Below are positions 46,268-55,511 of a DNA stretch of 64,000 nucleotides, piece after piece. Positions within the stretch are counted from its first letter, which is position 1, and each line of letters begins with the position of its first letter. A model generated the notes under the pieces. It was not told the DNA's origin, did no database searches, and was given only the letters and a program-made list of their open reading frames with translations. Position numbers and translations under genes: made by a program. This DNA comes from Photobacterium swingsii (GTDB taxonomy: Bacteria > Pseudomonadota > Gammaproteobacteria > Enterobacterales > Vibrionaceae), in contig NZ_AP024852.1 in NCBI RefSeq assembly GCF_024346715.1, positions 186,001-250,000 on the forward strand, read 5' to 3'.

Positions 46268-46331
46268 GCTTACCCTTCCGCTCTTTGGCGTTATTATAAT
46301 CAACTTGTTTCAGTGCCTGATCGAGATCACA
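46268..46331 (-). promoter_or_regulatory. aphA promoter region with CRP-like site and possible Qrr target
   Basis: On the minus strand TATAAT (46293-46298) is a perfect -10 box with no good -35 box. TGTGATCTCGATCAGG (46316-46331) matches the CRP site TGTGA-N6-TCACA in 8 of 10 positions and would be centred near -38. The leader contains AAGGGTAAGC (46268-46277). Its AAGGGT is complementary to ACCCTT, which I recall from the 5' part of Qrr sRNAs. The last point is inference. Confidence 0.45.
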
Positions 46332-46525
46332 TAGAGTATCATCAATACACTCAATACGGATACCTCAATGGGGTAGTATTCACATGAATAAGCTATAAAT
46401 TGCTCATCTTGTGACATTAGTCCATTTGGTTATCCTGCTTTGCAGTGCAATTAGTTTTGATACATCCGCTTTCACAAGAGGATGTAAACATCTTAATGCA
46501 TATTATGACGAGGCATTTGTCTCAA

Positions 46526-46558
46526 AAATGATAAAAGTAACAATGAAAGTTATCATTT
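46526..46558. promoter_or_regulatory. 9-bp inverted repeat upstream of aphA, LuxR/HapR-like
   Basis: AAATGATAA (46526-46534) and TTATCATTT (46550-46558) are perfect arms 15 bases apart. The half-sites resemble those of LuxR/HapR operators (TTGATAAA-type), but the spacing is wider than in the usual 20-bp site. Confidence 0.35.
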
Positions 46559-46573
46559 ATTTGCTAGGCGTAT

Positions 46574-46600
46574 AAAAAAAGGCCGCAATGCGGCCTTTTT
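46574..46600 (-). terminator. Terminator after ppc
   Basis: AAAAAGGCCGC, loop, GCGGCCTTTTT, followed on the minus strand by further T. It separates ppc from aphA. Confidence 0.93.
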
Positions 46601-46621
46601 AAATCTAGAAGAGATGGCAGA

Positions 46622-49252
46622 TTAACCTGTGTTTCGCATCCCTGTAGCGATACCGGCAATCGTCACCATCAAGGCTTCTTCAAGCATAGGCGAAATTTCA
46701 CCTTGCTCACGCGTACGGTAAAGCAGCTCAGCTTGCAGCATGTTGAGAGGCTCAACATAGATATTACGCAAGCGAATCGCTTCAGCACCCCAAGGATCTT
46801 GTTCCATCAGGTGATCGTTATTGTCGACATTCAATACGGCTTTAATATCAGATTGTAATTGGTCACGCAGTTTCTGACCCAGTGGCCACAATGATTTATC
46901 CGTTAGGCGTTGATCATAGTATTCAGCAATTTTGGTGTTGGTTTTGGTAAATACCATCTCCAGCATGCCGAGTCGGGTTGAAAAGAATGGCCACTCGCGG
47001 CACATTTCTTCCAGTAACGCTTCATGGCCTTTATCGATTGAATATTGGATTGCTTCACCAGCACCTAGCCATGCAGGTAGTAGCAGGCGGTTTTGGCTCC
47101 ATGCAAAGATCCATGGAATCGCACGTAAGCTTTCTACGCCACCGTTAGGGTTACGTTTTGCTGGGCGAGAGCCTAATGGCAGCTTACCGAGTTCGAGTTC
47201 AGGTGTTGCGGCACGGAAGTAAGGTACAAATTCTTCATTACCACGTACCACAGCACGGTAGGCTTCACACGAGACCTCTGAAAGCACTTCCATCAGATCG
47301 CGCCATTCTTGTTTCGGCGCAGGTGGTGGCAGTAGGTTCGCTTCCAAAATTGCGCTGGTGTACAAACTCAGGCTGTTCACTGCTACATCTGGAAGGCCTA
47401 GCTTAAAGCGGATCATCTCACCTTGTTCCGTCACACGCAGGCCGCCTTTGAGGCTGCGTGGTGGCTGTGATAAGAGTGCTGCGTGGGCTGGAGCACCACC
47501 TCGACCGATTGTACCGCCACGACCGTGGAACAGGGTGATATCAACGTTGGCATTTTCACAAACGTCGACCAAGGCTTCCATTGCGTGGTATTGAGCCCAA
47601 CCCGCCGACATCACACCGGCGTCTTTGGCGGAATCTGAGTAGCCAATCATGACCATTTGGTGGTTTTGAATAAAGCCACGGTACCAGTCAATATCAAGCA
47701 GTTGCTTAATGACACCTGCGCCATTGTTTAAATCTTCAAGGGTTTCAAACAGTGGGCACACATCCATACGGAATGGGCAGCCTGCTTCTTGCAGTAATAA
47801 ATGTACCGCCAGTACATCTGAAGCCGTACGTGCCATCGAAATCACATAGGCGCCAAGTGCTTCACGTGGCTGCTCTGCCACTGCTTGGCAGGTATCAATG
47901 ACTTCTTGTACTTCGGGTGACGGTTGCCAGTCGCGAGGCAGTAGTGGACGTTTCGAAGCCAGTTCACGGACAAGGAAAGCAACTTTATCTTGCTCGCTCC
48001 ACTGATCGTAGTCACCTAAGCCTAAGTAACGGGTTAATTCAGAAATGACGTCTGAGTGGCGAGTGCTTTCTTGACGAATATCTAAGCGAACAAGGTGAAC
48101 GCCAAAACACTTCACGCGACGCAGTACGTCAAGTAGAAGGCCATCAGCGATAATGCCCATGCCACACTCATGCAGTGATTGGTAACATGCGTGTAATGGC
48201 TGCCATAGTTCGTCAGCGTCGTTAATGATAGCGCCTGCAGGTACTTCAGTGCCTTTAATGCGCGCATCGAGTACATCGCGTGTGTGCGTTAGCTTGCTGC
48301 GTAATTGTTTAACGATAGCGCGGTAAGGTTCATGTTCCTCACCGGCAAGCTCGCGAACCTGGTCGTTGCACTTCACCATCGATAGTTCGCTAACTAACTC
48401 TTGGATATCGCCCAAGTAAAGATCGGCGGCTTTCCAGCGTGATAGTAGCAGTACTTCACGGGTGACAGCTGAGGTAACAAACGGGTTGCCGTCGCGGTCA
48501 CCGCCCATCCAAGAGGAGAATTTCACGGGCGCAGCATCAAGCGGTAAGCCTTCACCAAGGTGATTGGTTAGTTTGTCATCAAATTGGCGTAAGAACTCAG
48601 GCACAGCTTGCCACAATGAGTTTTCAACCACAGCAAAGCCCCATTTCGCCTCATCGAGCGGGGTTGGGCGTTGCTGGCGGATCACATCGGAATGCCATGC
48701 TTGTGCGATCAGTTGCTCAAGGCGCTGTTCGACACGTTGGCGTTCAGCCGCGGAAAGTTCGCTGAGTTCTAGGTTAGAAAGACATTTATTAATCTGTACC
48801 AGTTTATGGATCATGGTACGGCGCGCAATCTCTGTCGGGTGCGCGGTGAGCACGAGTTCAATATTCAGTTCGCGAACGGCTTGAATGGAATCAAACTGGC
48901 TGATGTCGTTGTCTTTTAATTTACCAAATAGTGAGTCAATGGAATCTGGGCTACAGATATGCTCATCACAGTGTCGTGACACTGTGTGGTATTGCTCTGC
49001 AATATTGGTCAAATTTAGGAATTGGCTGAAAGCACGGGCGACAGGAAGTAACTGGTCATCCGGTAAGTTCTGTAACTCATCAATCAGTTTGGCACGATCG
49101 TCTTCATTTCCGGCGCGAGCGGATTTAGACAGTTTCCGTATGGTTTCCACTTTTTCTAATAGTGGCTCACCGTGAGCGTCTTTAATGGTATTACCTAGCA
49201 AATGGCCAAGCATACTGACGTTACTTTTTAGCGCGCTGTACTTTTCATTCAT
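46622..49252 (-). CDS. ppc: Phosphoenolpyruvate carboxylase
   Basis: 876 residues from the ATG at 49252 ([16 protein letters not shown]), near the E. coli length (883); the longer frame is not family sequence. It carboxylates phosphoenolpyruvate to oxaloacetate to refill the TCA cycle. Catalytic features: the histidine region [35 protein letters not shown], and the glycine loop [14 protein letters not shown]. The C-terminus ends MRNTG, with the carboxy-terminal Gly typical of the family. It is divergent from the argC transcription unit. Confidence 0.97.
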   Translation of the reverse strand: MNEKYSALKSNVSMLGHLLGNTIKDAHGEPLLEKVETIRKLSKSARAGNEDDRAKLIDELQNLPDDQLLPVARAFSQFLNLTNIAEQYHTVSRHCDEHICSPDSIDSLFGKLKDNDISQFDSIQAVRELNIELVLTAHPTEIARRTMIHKLVQINKCLSNLELSELSAAERQRVEQRLEQLIAQAWHSDVIRQQRPTPLDEAKWGFAVVENSLWQAVPEFLRQFDDKLTNHLGEGLPLDAAPVKFSSWMGGDRDGNPFVTSAVTREVLLLSRWKAADLYLGDIQELVSELSMVKCNDQVRELAGEEHEPYRAIVKQLRSKLTHTRDVLDARIKGTEVPAGAIINDADELWQPLHACYQSLHECGMGIIADGLLLDVLRRVKCFGVHLVRLDIRQESTRHSDVISELTRYLGLGDYDQWSEQDKVAFLVRELASKRPLLPRDWQPSPEVQEVIDTCQAVAEQPREALGAYVISMARTASDVLAVHLLLQEAGCPFRMDVCPLFETLEDLNNGAGVIKQLLDIDWYRGFIQNHQMVMIGYSDSAKDAGVMSAGWAQYHAMEALVDVCENANVDITLFHGRGGTIGRGGAPAHAALLSQPPRSLKGGLRVTEQGEMIRFKLGLPDVAVNSLSLYTSAILEANLLPPPAPKQEWRDLMEVLSEVSCEAYRAVVRGNEEFVPYFRAATPELELGKLPLGSRPAKRNPNGGVESLRAIPWIFAWSQNRLLLPAWLGAGEAIQYSIDKGHEALLEEMCREWPFFSTRLGMLEMVFTKTNTKIAEYYDQRLTDKSLWPLGQKLRDQLQSDIKAVLNVDNNDHLMEQDPWGAEAIRLRNIYVEPLNMLQAELLYRTREQGEISPMLEEALMVTIAGIATGMRNTG

Positions 49253-49600
49253 ATCGCATCCATCTCGTAATTTTTTTACATCCAGTGCATCAATGCTGAC
49301 CAATAATCTATCCGTGATCCCGCTTTCAGGTCAACTTCCATCATAACTGCGGGCAAAAATCCGATTCTACTTTGATTTTTATCATGTCACCGACGCTATT
49401 TTGTAACAAATTTCCGTAATAAACCTGTCTTTTAGCACATCTGTTGTGTGCTTTATCAGCATAAATAGGAGAATTGATTTATTTCAGTGCAATGTAACGT
49501 TATCGACTTGTGATACTTGTTGCATTGGTGGTGAGCTGATACTTTGACTAAATGGACGAAGTGATGGGGTGTTAATAAAAAACGAAGAAATAGCGGAGAA
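49253..49600. other. Intergenic region between ppc and the argC promoter; argE absent
   Basis: About 350 bases with no credible gene on either strand. In E. coli and V. cholerae the divergent argE gene lies in this position. A minus-strand frame at 49456-49731 shows no ArgE features. The region must hold the ppc promoter. Confidence 0.55.
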
Positions 49601-49603
49601 GTG

Positions 49604-49632
49604 TTGACAGTTATTTGAGAAACCTGTAAACA
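49604..49632 (+). promoter_or_regulatory. Sigma-70 promoter of the arg operon
   Basis: TTGACA (49604-49609), exactly 17 bases, TAAACA (49627-49632). Transcription would begin near 49639, giving a leader of about 244 nt before argC. Confidence 0.75.
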
Positions 49633-49647
49633 TACAAATGCAAGTTT

Positions 49648-49665
49648 ATTGAATAATAATTTATT
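49648..49665. promoter_or_regulatory. ARG box (ArgR operator)
   Basis: ATTGAATAATAATTTATT resembles the ARG-box palindrome TGAAT-N4-ATTCA, with a full left half and a partial right half. It lies just after the predicted start of transcription. Confidence 0.65.
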
Positions 49666-49722
49666 TTTGATCTTTGGGTTAGGAAGACCGAAAGAAATAG
49701 CATTAAGCAGGAATTTGTTAAC

Positions 49723-49770
49723 ATGAACCAAGCGAACCTTCTAGTTTCATACTCCCTCCGACGACGCTAA
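49723..49770 (+). CDS. Candidate arginine leader peptide (15 aa, ends Arg-Arg-Arg)
   Basis: The ORF reads MNQANLLVSYSLRRR followed by TAA, in the leader of argC. AGGAA (49709-49713) lies 9 bases before the ATG. The last three sense codons are CGA CGA CGC, immediately before the stop. This is the layout of attenuation leader peptides, in which a ribosome stalls at codons of the end-product amino acid. The ORF sits within a 9-bp stem (49727-49735/49777-49785), which competes with a second stem. It is not a known enzyme and is probably a sensor of charged Arg-tRNA or of arginine. Expression is unproven. Confidence 0.5.
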   Translation: MNQANLLVSYSLRRR

Positions 49771-49823
49771 GTCTCATCGCTTGGTGCCTCTGCTGCACCC
49801 CCATATTTTGGCTGCTTCAGCCA
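49727..49823 (+). promoter_or_regulatory. Mutually exclusive hairpins in the argC leader
   Basis: Stem A: ACCAAGCGA (49727-49735) with TCGCTTGGT (49777-49785), a perfect 9 bp enclosing the Arg codons of the leader ORF. Stem B: GGTGC (49783-49787) with GCACC (49795-49799); it shares GGT with stem A, so only one can form. Stem C: TGGCTG (49809-49814) with CAGCCA (49818-49823). There is no T-run after any of them, so intrinsic termination is unlikely. Confidence 0.5.
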
Positions 49824-49882
49824 GCATGCTCTCTGACTATTCAGATTGATACTCCAAACAAAGCGTAAAATGGATTTACATT

Positions 49883-50887
49883 ATGTTGAACACCCACATC
49901 ATCGGTGCTAGCGGCTATACCGGAGCGGAACTCGCTAAAATTGTCCACAATCATCCATCACTGCAGCTAGCAGGCTTGTATGTTTCAGCGCAAAGCACTG
50001 ATGCTAATACGCTTATTAGTGATTTACATGGTCAGCTAAAAGGGATTGTTGATTTACCCTTACTACCATTGATTGATCCGCAAGCTGTTGCCCAGCAAGC
50101 CGATGTAGTGTTACTGGCAACCGCGCATCAGGTGAGCCACGATCTGGCGCCAATCTTTTTAACTGAAGGTTGTCAGGTATTTGATTTATCGGGTGCATTT
50201 AGGGTTCAGAGCAATAGTTTTTATACCGACTTCTATGGCTTTGAACATCAACACAAAAACTGGCTGGAACATGCGGTCTATGGGTTAGCAGAGTGGAATG
50301 CTAGCGCTATTGCAGAGGCACAACTTATCGCTGTGCCGGGTTGCTATCCAACGGCGTCGCAGCTAGCGCTTAAACCTTTACTCGATGCTAATTTACTCGA
50401 TGCCCAGCAATGGCCTGTTATTAATGCGGTGAGCGGTGTATCAGGTGCTGGTCGTAAAGCCACTATGGCCAATAGTTTCTGCGAAGTTAGCCTCCATGCC
50501 TACGGCATTTTTAATCATCGCCATCAGCCTGAAATCGCGACTCACTTAGACTGCGATGTCATTTTTACCCCCCATCTTGGCAATTTTAAACGGGGTATTT
50601 TAGCCACGATTACCGCCAAATTGGCCCAAGACGTCTCGGCTGAACAGATCACTCAGGCGCTGGAAAGTGCTTATATCAACCAGCCCGCAGTGCGTTTACT
50701 GCACAGTAAGGCCGCTCAGCTTAATAGTGTGGTGAATACATGCTTTTGCGATATAGGTTGGCAAGTACAAAATGGTCACATCATTTTAACCTCTGCGATT
50801 GATAATTTGCTGAAAGGCGCATCATCGCAAGCGATTCAATGCATAAATATTCGCAATAATTTCCCGCCGTTATCTGGCTTGGTATAA
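49883..50887 (+). CDS. argC: N-acetyl-gamma-glutamyl-phosphate reductase
   Basis: 334 residues. It reduces N-acetylglutamyl phosphate to the semialdehyde with NADPH, the third step of arginine synthesis. The NADP motif is [14 protein letters not shown] and the catalytic cysteine is C154 in [11 protein letters not shown]. The conserved [16 protein letters not shown] is also present. The ATG has only a weak ribosome site, which would fit control by leader structure. It is first of argCBGH(A), with argB 12 bases downstream. Confidence 0.97.
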   Translation: MLNTHIIGASGYTGAELAKIVHNHPSLQLAGLYVSAQSTDANTLISDLHGQLKGIVDLPLLPLIDPQAVAQQADVVLLATAHQVSHDLAPIFLTEGCQVFDLSGAFRVQSNSFYTDFYGFEHQHKNWLEHAVYGLAEWNASAIAEAQLIAVPGCYPTASQLALKPLLDANLLDAQQWPVINAVSGVSGAGRKATMANSFCEVSLHAYGIFNHRHQPEIATHLDCDVIFTPHLGNFKRGILATITAKLAQDVSAEQITQALESAYINQPAVRLLHSKAAQLNSVVNTCFCDIGWQVQNGHIILTSAIDNLLKGASSQAIQCINIRNNFPPLSGLV

Positions 50888-50899
50888 GGATAAGTCACC

Positions 50900-51679
50900 A
50901 TGAATAACATGCCTTTAGTAATAAAACTTGGCGGAGCGGCACTGTCTTGCCATGAAACCCTGACTAAATTATTTGCTGCAATTAATCAATATCAGGCGAA
51001 AGCAGCGCGTCCATTGCTGTTAGTGCACGGCGGTGGCTATTTGGTTGATGAACTTTTGGCCAAGTTACAACTGGAAACGGTGAAGAAGGAAGGGTTGCGG
51101 GTTACGCCACAGGCACAAATCCCAGTGATCACCGGAGCGTTAGCGGGAACGGCTAACAAGATGCTGCAAGGTCACGCGATTAAATCAGGTATCAGTGCTG
51201 TGGGTTTATGTCTGGCTGATGGTGGCTTGTGCCAAGTGACAGAGTTAGATCCAGAGCTGGGAGCGGTTGGTAAAGCGGCACCAGGAAATGGTGCACTGGT
51301 GAGTCAGATTATGGCCGCAGGGTGTTTGCCAATTATCAGTTCTATCGGTCTTACCGCCGAAGGGGAGATGATGAACGTCAACGCGGATCAAGCGGCGGTA
51401 GCCGTGGCAGCAGCTCTCGATGCGGAATTGGTCTTGCTCTCGGATGTGAGTGGGGTCCTTGATGGCAAGGGGCATTTAATTCCAACCCTGACAGAAATGC
51501 AGTCGGAAGCCTTGATCCAACAAGCGGTGATCACTGATGGCATGGTCGTTAAAGTGCGTGCCGCGTTTGAAGCAGCAAAAGCATTAGGGCGCCCGATTGA
51601 AGTCGCGACATGGCGCTACCCAGAAAAACTCGCTGATCTATTTGATGGTAAGAGTATCGGCACTAAGTTTTCAGTATAG
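50900..51679 (+). CDS. argB: Acetylglutamate kinase
   Basis: 259 residues. It phosphorylates N-acetylglutamate, the second step of arginine synthesis. Amino-acid-kinase features: KLGGAALSC near the N-terminus, [26 protein letters not shown], and the ATP/Asp region [33 protein letters not shown]. It resembles the short, arginine-insensitive dimeric type of enterobacteria, since no N-terminal extension helix is present. The ribosome site is AAGGAT. Confidence 0.97.
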   Translation: MNNMPLVIKLGGAALSCHETLTKLFAAINQYQAKAARPLLLVHGGGYLVDELLAKLQLETVKKEGLRVTPQAQIPVITGALAGTANKMLQGHAIKSGISAVGLCLADGGLCQVTELDPELGAVGKAAPGNGALVSQIMAAGCLPIISSIGLTAEGEMMNVNADQAAVAVAAALDAELVLLSDVSGVLDGKGHLIPTLTEMQSEALIQQAVITDGMVVKVRAAFEAAKALGRPIEVATWRYPEKLADLFDGKSIGTKFSV

Positions 51680-51785
51680 AGAGCGAAGGCGCTTTATATC
51701 TGGTTTTAGATTGAATTTTGATAGTACACCAATGACAGAAAAGCCAGTGCGGTGAGACCGCCGAAAGGGCAAGCAGGAGAGCAGT

Positions 51786-52994
51786 ATGAGTAAGGTAACG
51801 AAAGTAGTTTTAGCGTATTCAGGCGGTCTAGATACATCAGCAATCATTCCTTGGTTGAAAGAAAATTACGACTGCGAGGTGGTGGCGTTTGTAGCAGATG
51901 TCGGCCAGGGAGATGCCGAGTTGGACGGTATTGAAGCAAAAGCGATCGCATCAGGAGCATCTTCTTGTTACATCGCAGATCTGAAAGAAGAAATGGTCGC
52001 AGATTATATTTACCCAAGCTTAAAGACAGGAGCGATTTACGAAGGTAAATACTTACTGGGTACCTCCATGGCACGTCCTATCATTGCCAAGGCACAGGTT
52101 GAGTGTGCACTTGAAGTTGGGGCAGATGCTGTGTGTCACGGCTGTACAGGTAAAGGTAACGATCAAGTCCGTTTTGAAGGCGCCTATGCGGCTTTGGCAC
52201 CGCAATTAACCGTAATTGCACCTTGGCGTGAGTGGGATTTGCGTAGCCGTGAAGCACTCCTTGATTACTTAGCTGAACGTGATATTCCATGTACTGCCTC
52301 ATTGGAGAAAATCTACTCACGTGATGCCAATGCGTGGCACATTTCGACAGAAGGCGGTGTGCTAGAAAATACCTGGAATCAACCGAATGATTTGTGTTGG
52401 GTATGGACCAAAGATCCTGAAGAGGCACCAGAGCAAGCAGAAACGGTATCGATTGTGGTCGACAAAGGTGAAATTGTTGCGGTTGATGGTGAAGCGATGA
52501 CCCCGTTTAATGCGCTCACTTACCTCAATGAGAAAGGGGCAGAGCACGGTGTTGGTCGTATTGATATCGTTGAAAACCGTTTAGTGGGGATCAAGTCGCG
52601 TGGCTGTTACGAAACCCCAGGTGGCACCATTATGAACGAAGCGCTACGTGCGGTTGAGCAGTTGGTGCTGGATAAAGAATCTTACGAGTTCCGTGAAAGC
52701 ATTGGTCTCAAAGCTTCACACCTGATTTACGATGGCCGTTGGTTCACGCCACTGTGTAAATCTATTTTGGCTGCCGCCGATGAACTTGCTCAAGATGTGA
52801 GCGGTGAAGTAGTCGTGAAGCTGTATAAAGGTCAAGCTACTGTAGTGCAGAAACGTTCACTCAATAGCTTGTACTCAGAAGAGTTTGCAACCTTTGGCGA
52901 AGATGAAGTTTACGATCACAGTCATGCTGGTGGCTTCATTCGTCTTTACTCGCTAGCGAGCCGTATCCGTGCATTAAACAGCCAGAAAAAATAA
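51786..52994 (+). CDS. argG: Argininosuccinate synthase
   Basis: 402 residues. It condenses citrulline and aspartate with ATP cleavage. The PP-loop is [15 protein letters not shown], and [13 protein letters not shown] and [19 protein letters not shown] are conserved. The ribosome site GCAGGAGAG is strong. It is third in the arg cluster. No argF (ornithine carbamoyltransferase) is found between argB and argG. Confidence 0.97.
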   Translation: MSKVTKVVLAYSGGLDTSAIIPWLKENYDCEVVAFVADVGQGDAELDGIEAKAIASGASSCYIADLKEEMVADYIYPSLKTGAIYEGKYLLGTSMARPIIAKAQVECALEVGADAVCHGCTGKGNDQVRFEGAYAALAPQLTVIAPWREWDLRSREALLDYLAERDIPCTASLEKIYSRDANAWHISTEGGVLENTWNQPNDLCWVWTKDPEEAPEQAETVSIVVDKGEIVAVDGEAMTPFNALTYLNEKGAEHGVGRIDIVENRLVGIKSRGCYETPGGTIMNEALRAVEQLVLDKESYEFRESIGLKASHLIYDGRWFTPLCKSILAAADELAQDVSGEVVVKLYKGQATVVQKRSLNSLYSEEFATFGEDEVYDHSHAGGFIRLYSLASRIRALNSQKK

Positions 52995-53100
52995 TAATCA
53001 TGATGTCTCGGCTTTTGCTGTTATCGCTGGATAACCATGCAGGCCGAGCAAGCCAACAAAGCATTGAGCAAGTCGAGCAGTAAAGGACAGGAGAAAGACC

Positions 53101-54978
53101 ATGGCATTATGGGGTGGACGTTTTAGTCAGGCAGCTGACACACGGTTTAAAGAGTTCAACGATTCCCTACGTTTTGACTACCGCCTTGCGGAGCAAGATA
53201 TCGTTGGTTCTATTGCATGGTCGAAAGCATTGCGCCAAGTCGATGTGATCACAGATGCTGAACAGCAAAAGCTGGAACTAGCATTGAATGAACTCAAACT
53301 GGCGGTAATGGAAAATCCTGAGCAGATTTTGCGCTCTGATGCCGAAGATATTCATAGCTGGGTCGAACAGCAACTGATCAGTAAAGTGGGTGACTTAGGT
53401 AAGAAGCTACACACCGGCCGTTCACGTAATGATCAGGTCGCAACGGATCTGAAGTTGTGGTGTCGGCAGCAAGGCCAACAGCTACTCCTGATGCTCGATA
53501 AGCTGCAAAACCAAATGGTCATGGTTGCGCGTGAACATCAGGCGACGATTTTACCGGGGTATACCCATTTACAGCGGGCACAGCCGGTAACCTTTGCCCA
53601 TTGGTGTTTGGCGTACGTTGAAATGTTTGAACGTGATTACTCGCGGTTAAGCGATGCATTGGCAAGATTAGATACTTGTCCGCTAGGCTCAGGGGCATTG
53701 GCGGGCACCGCATACCCGATTGATCGCGAAGTGCTAGCGCATAGCTTAGGTTTTCATCGTGCAACTCGTAATAGTTTAGATTCTGTGTCGGATCGTGACC
53801 ATGTGATGGAGCTGCTTTCCACTGCCTCTATTTCTATGCTGCACCTGTCGCGGATGGCTGAAGATTTAATCTTTTATAACTCAGGTGAATCGAACTTTAT
53901 TGAACTTGCCGATACAGTGACCTCGGGTTCGTCCTTGATGCCACAAAAGAAAAACCCCGATGCGTTAGAACTGATCCGTGGTAAGTGCGGCCGTGTTTAT
54001 GGCGCAATGGCAGGCATGATGATGACAGTCAAAGCCTTGCCGTTAGCGTACAACAAAGACATGCAAGAAGATAAAGAAGGTCTGTTTGATGCGCTAGACA
54101 GCTGGCATGATTGCATGGAAATGGCGGCACTCTGTTTTGATGGTATCCAAGTCAATAAAGACCGTACCTTAGAGGCAGCAATGCAAGGTTACTCTAACGC
54201 GACCGAGCTGGCTGATTACTTGGTGGCGAAAGGTATTCCATTCCGTGAAGCGCACCATATTGTCGGTGTCGCTGTGGTGGCGGCGATTGAAAAAGGCTGT
54301 GCATTGGAAGAGCTGTCATTGGCTGAAATGCAGCAGTTCTCTACGGTAATCGATGAGGATGTGTATCCCATCTTAACCATAGATTCTTGCCTTGATAAAC
54401 GCTGTGCACTGGGAGGCGTCGCACCTAATCAGGTTGATTATGCGATTGGCCAAGCCGAGAAGCGGCTAGAGAAGCGTTATTCTCCGAGTGTTAAAGTTCG
54501 AGGCGCAAGATTGACGGATCTTGATGCGATTGAGGGCATGGTGTCGTATTGGTCGGGGCTTGGTGAAAACTTACCGCGTAAGCGGAATGAATTGGTCCGT
54601 GATATTGGTTCGTTTGCCGTAACCGAACACCATGGTGTCGTCACTGGTTGTGCTTCTTTATATGTCTATGACTCAGGGTTGGCAGAGATCCGTTCACTCG
54701 GTATTGAAGCAGGGTGGCAGAACCAAGGACAGGGTAAAGCCATTGTTGATCACTTGATTGAGAAAGCATCCCAAATGGCGATTAAGCGGGTGTTTGTCCT
54801 GACGCGTGTACCAGAGTTCTTCATGAAGCAAGCTTTTGTGCCAACTTCGAAATCTTTGCTGCCTGAAAAAGTGATGAAAGACTGCGATCGTTGTCCGCGC
54901 GTGCATGCCTGTGATGAAGTGGCGTTAGAGGTTCGATTGGACAGTGAGCAACAGATCCCGACGGTGAATGTGGCGTAG
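53101..54978 (+). CDS. argH: Argininosuccinate lyase fused to an N-acetyltransferase (ArgH(A))
   Basis: 625 residues, about 160 longer than normal ArgH. Residues 1-460 are the lyase that splits argininosuccinate into arginine and fumarate: [15 protein letters not shown] and the signature [14 protein letters not shown] at about 276-289. Residues 470-625 form a GNAT acetyltransferase with the acetyl-CoA loop [17 protein letters not shown]. Such ArgH(A) fusions in Moritella and Vibrio supply N-acetylglutamate synthase activity, making the first and last enzymes of the pathway one protein. The GNAT domain also carries [10 protein letters not shown], a possible metal-binding cysteine cluster. A strong ribosome site (AGGAGA) is present. 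Confidence 0.96.
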   Translation: MALWGGRFSQAADTRFKEFNDSLRFDYRLAEQDIVGSIAWSKALRQVDVITDAEQQKLELALNELKLAVMENPEQILRSDAEDIHSWVEQQLISKVGDLGKKLHTGRSRNDQVATDLKLWCRQQGQQLLLMLDKLQNQMVMVAREHQATILPGYTHLQRAQPVTFAHWCLAYVEMFERDYSRLSDALARLDTCPLGSGALAGTAYPIDREVLAHSLGFHRATRNSLDSVSDRDHVMELLSTASISMLHLSRMAEDLIFYNSGESNFIELADTVTSGSSLMPQKKNPDALELIRGKCGRVYGAMAGMMMTVKALPLAYNKDMQEDKEGLFDALDSWHDCMEMAALCFDGIQVNKDRTLEAAMQGYSNATELADYLVAKGIPFREAHHIVGVAVVAAIEKGCALEELSLAEMQQFSTVIDEDVYPILTIDSCLDKRCALGGVAPNQVDYAIGQAEKRLEKRYSPSVKVRGARLTDLDAIEGMVSYWSGLGENLPRKRNELVRDIGSFAVTEHHGVVTGCASLYVYDSGLAEIRSLGIEAGWQNQGQGKAIVDHLIEKASQMAIKRVFVLTRVPEFFMKQAFVPTSKSLLPEKVMKDCDRCPRVHACDEVALEVRLDSEQQIPTVNVA

Positions 54979-55014
54979 TCTTAGACATCATGTTTGCTTG
55001 GTCGATGAGAAGCT

Positions 55015-55044
55015 AAAAACCTGATGTGTACGTCAGGTTTTTTT
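55015..55044. terminator. Terminator after argH(A)
   Basis: AAAAACCTGATG pairs with CGTCAGGTTTTT (one G-T pair) around TGTA, followed by T. It overlaps the end of the convergent DUF3624 gene. Confidence 0.9.
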
Positions 55045-55281
55045 ATGACTGAGCTTCAATTTTAGTGCGACAAAAAAGTGTGCCAGTAACAATAGGCTGA
55101 AACTACTCGCGGCAAAAATCAGAGTAATGGACTCCACTGACGTTGGATGTGCTTGATAGCGATAGCCCCAAACGGTCCAGCTAAACAGGCTCAATAGGGT
55201 GAGTTGCCACATGCATTGGCGGCAACGCCCTAGCTTTTGTTTAAAGCGATTGTGTGTGTCGCGGCAGGTTGAGCAGGCCAT
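55033..55281 (-). CDS. DUF3624 family small membrane protein
   Basis: 82 residues. The N-terminus MACSTCRDTHNRFKQKLGRC has two Cys pairs (C3, C6 and C20, C23), suggesting a metal-binding knuckle. Two membrane helices follow (about 25-40 and 51-72), then a basic tail. This matches the DUF3624 family of Vibrionaceae, of unknown function. It is convergent with argH(A) and its end lies inside that gene's terminator. Confidence 0.82.
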   Translation of the reverse strand: MACSTCRDTHNRFKQKLGRCRQCMWQLTLLSLFSWTVWGYRYQAHPTSVESITLIFAASSFSLLLLAHFFVALKLKLSHKKT

Positions 55282-55362
55282 GAATTACCTTGAAGTTAAA
55301 GCGAGGGCAACCCTCTAATGCCCCTGAGTGTACCGTGCAGTATCAGGTGTGAAAAGCAGGAA

Positions 55363-55387
55363 TAAAAAAGCCCTCACGAATGAGGGC
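55363..55387 (-). terminator. Terminator after the flavin disulfide reductase gene
   Basis: On the minus strand GCCCTCA pairs with TGAGGGC around a TTCG loop, followed by six T. Confidence 0.92.
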
Positions 55388-55511
55388 AAAGTGTAGGGGT
55401 CGGTTCGGTGGAGAGTGAACCTAGCAGTGCATTGTTATTATTATTGCTATTGGCGCGTAGCAATATTTATACGGATGTTCTCTTTTGTTTCTCTGACAGT
55501 GCTTGGTGTTA

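Noticed and set aside
49456..49731. 91-residue minus-strand frame between ppc and argC, as a possible argE remnant
   Set aside because: No ArgE metal-binding motifs, and it overlaps the clear arg promoter and ARG box on the other strand.
49870..49911. 13-codon ORF (ATG GAT TTA) overlapping the argC start
   Set aside because: No ribosome site and no arginine codon run; probably chance. The better leader ORF is at 49723-49770.
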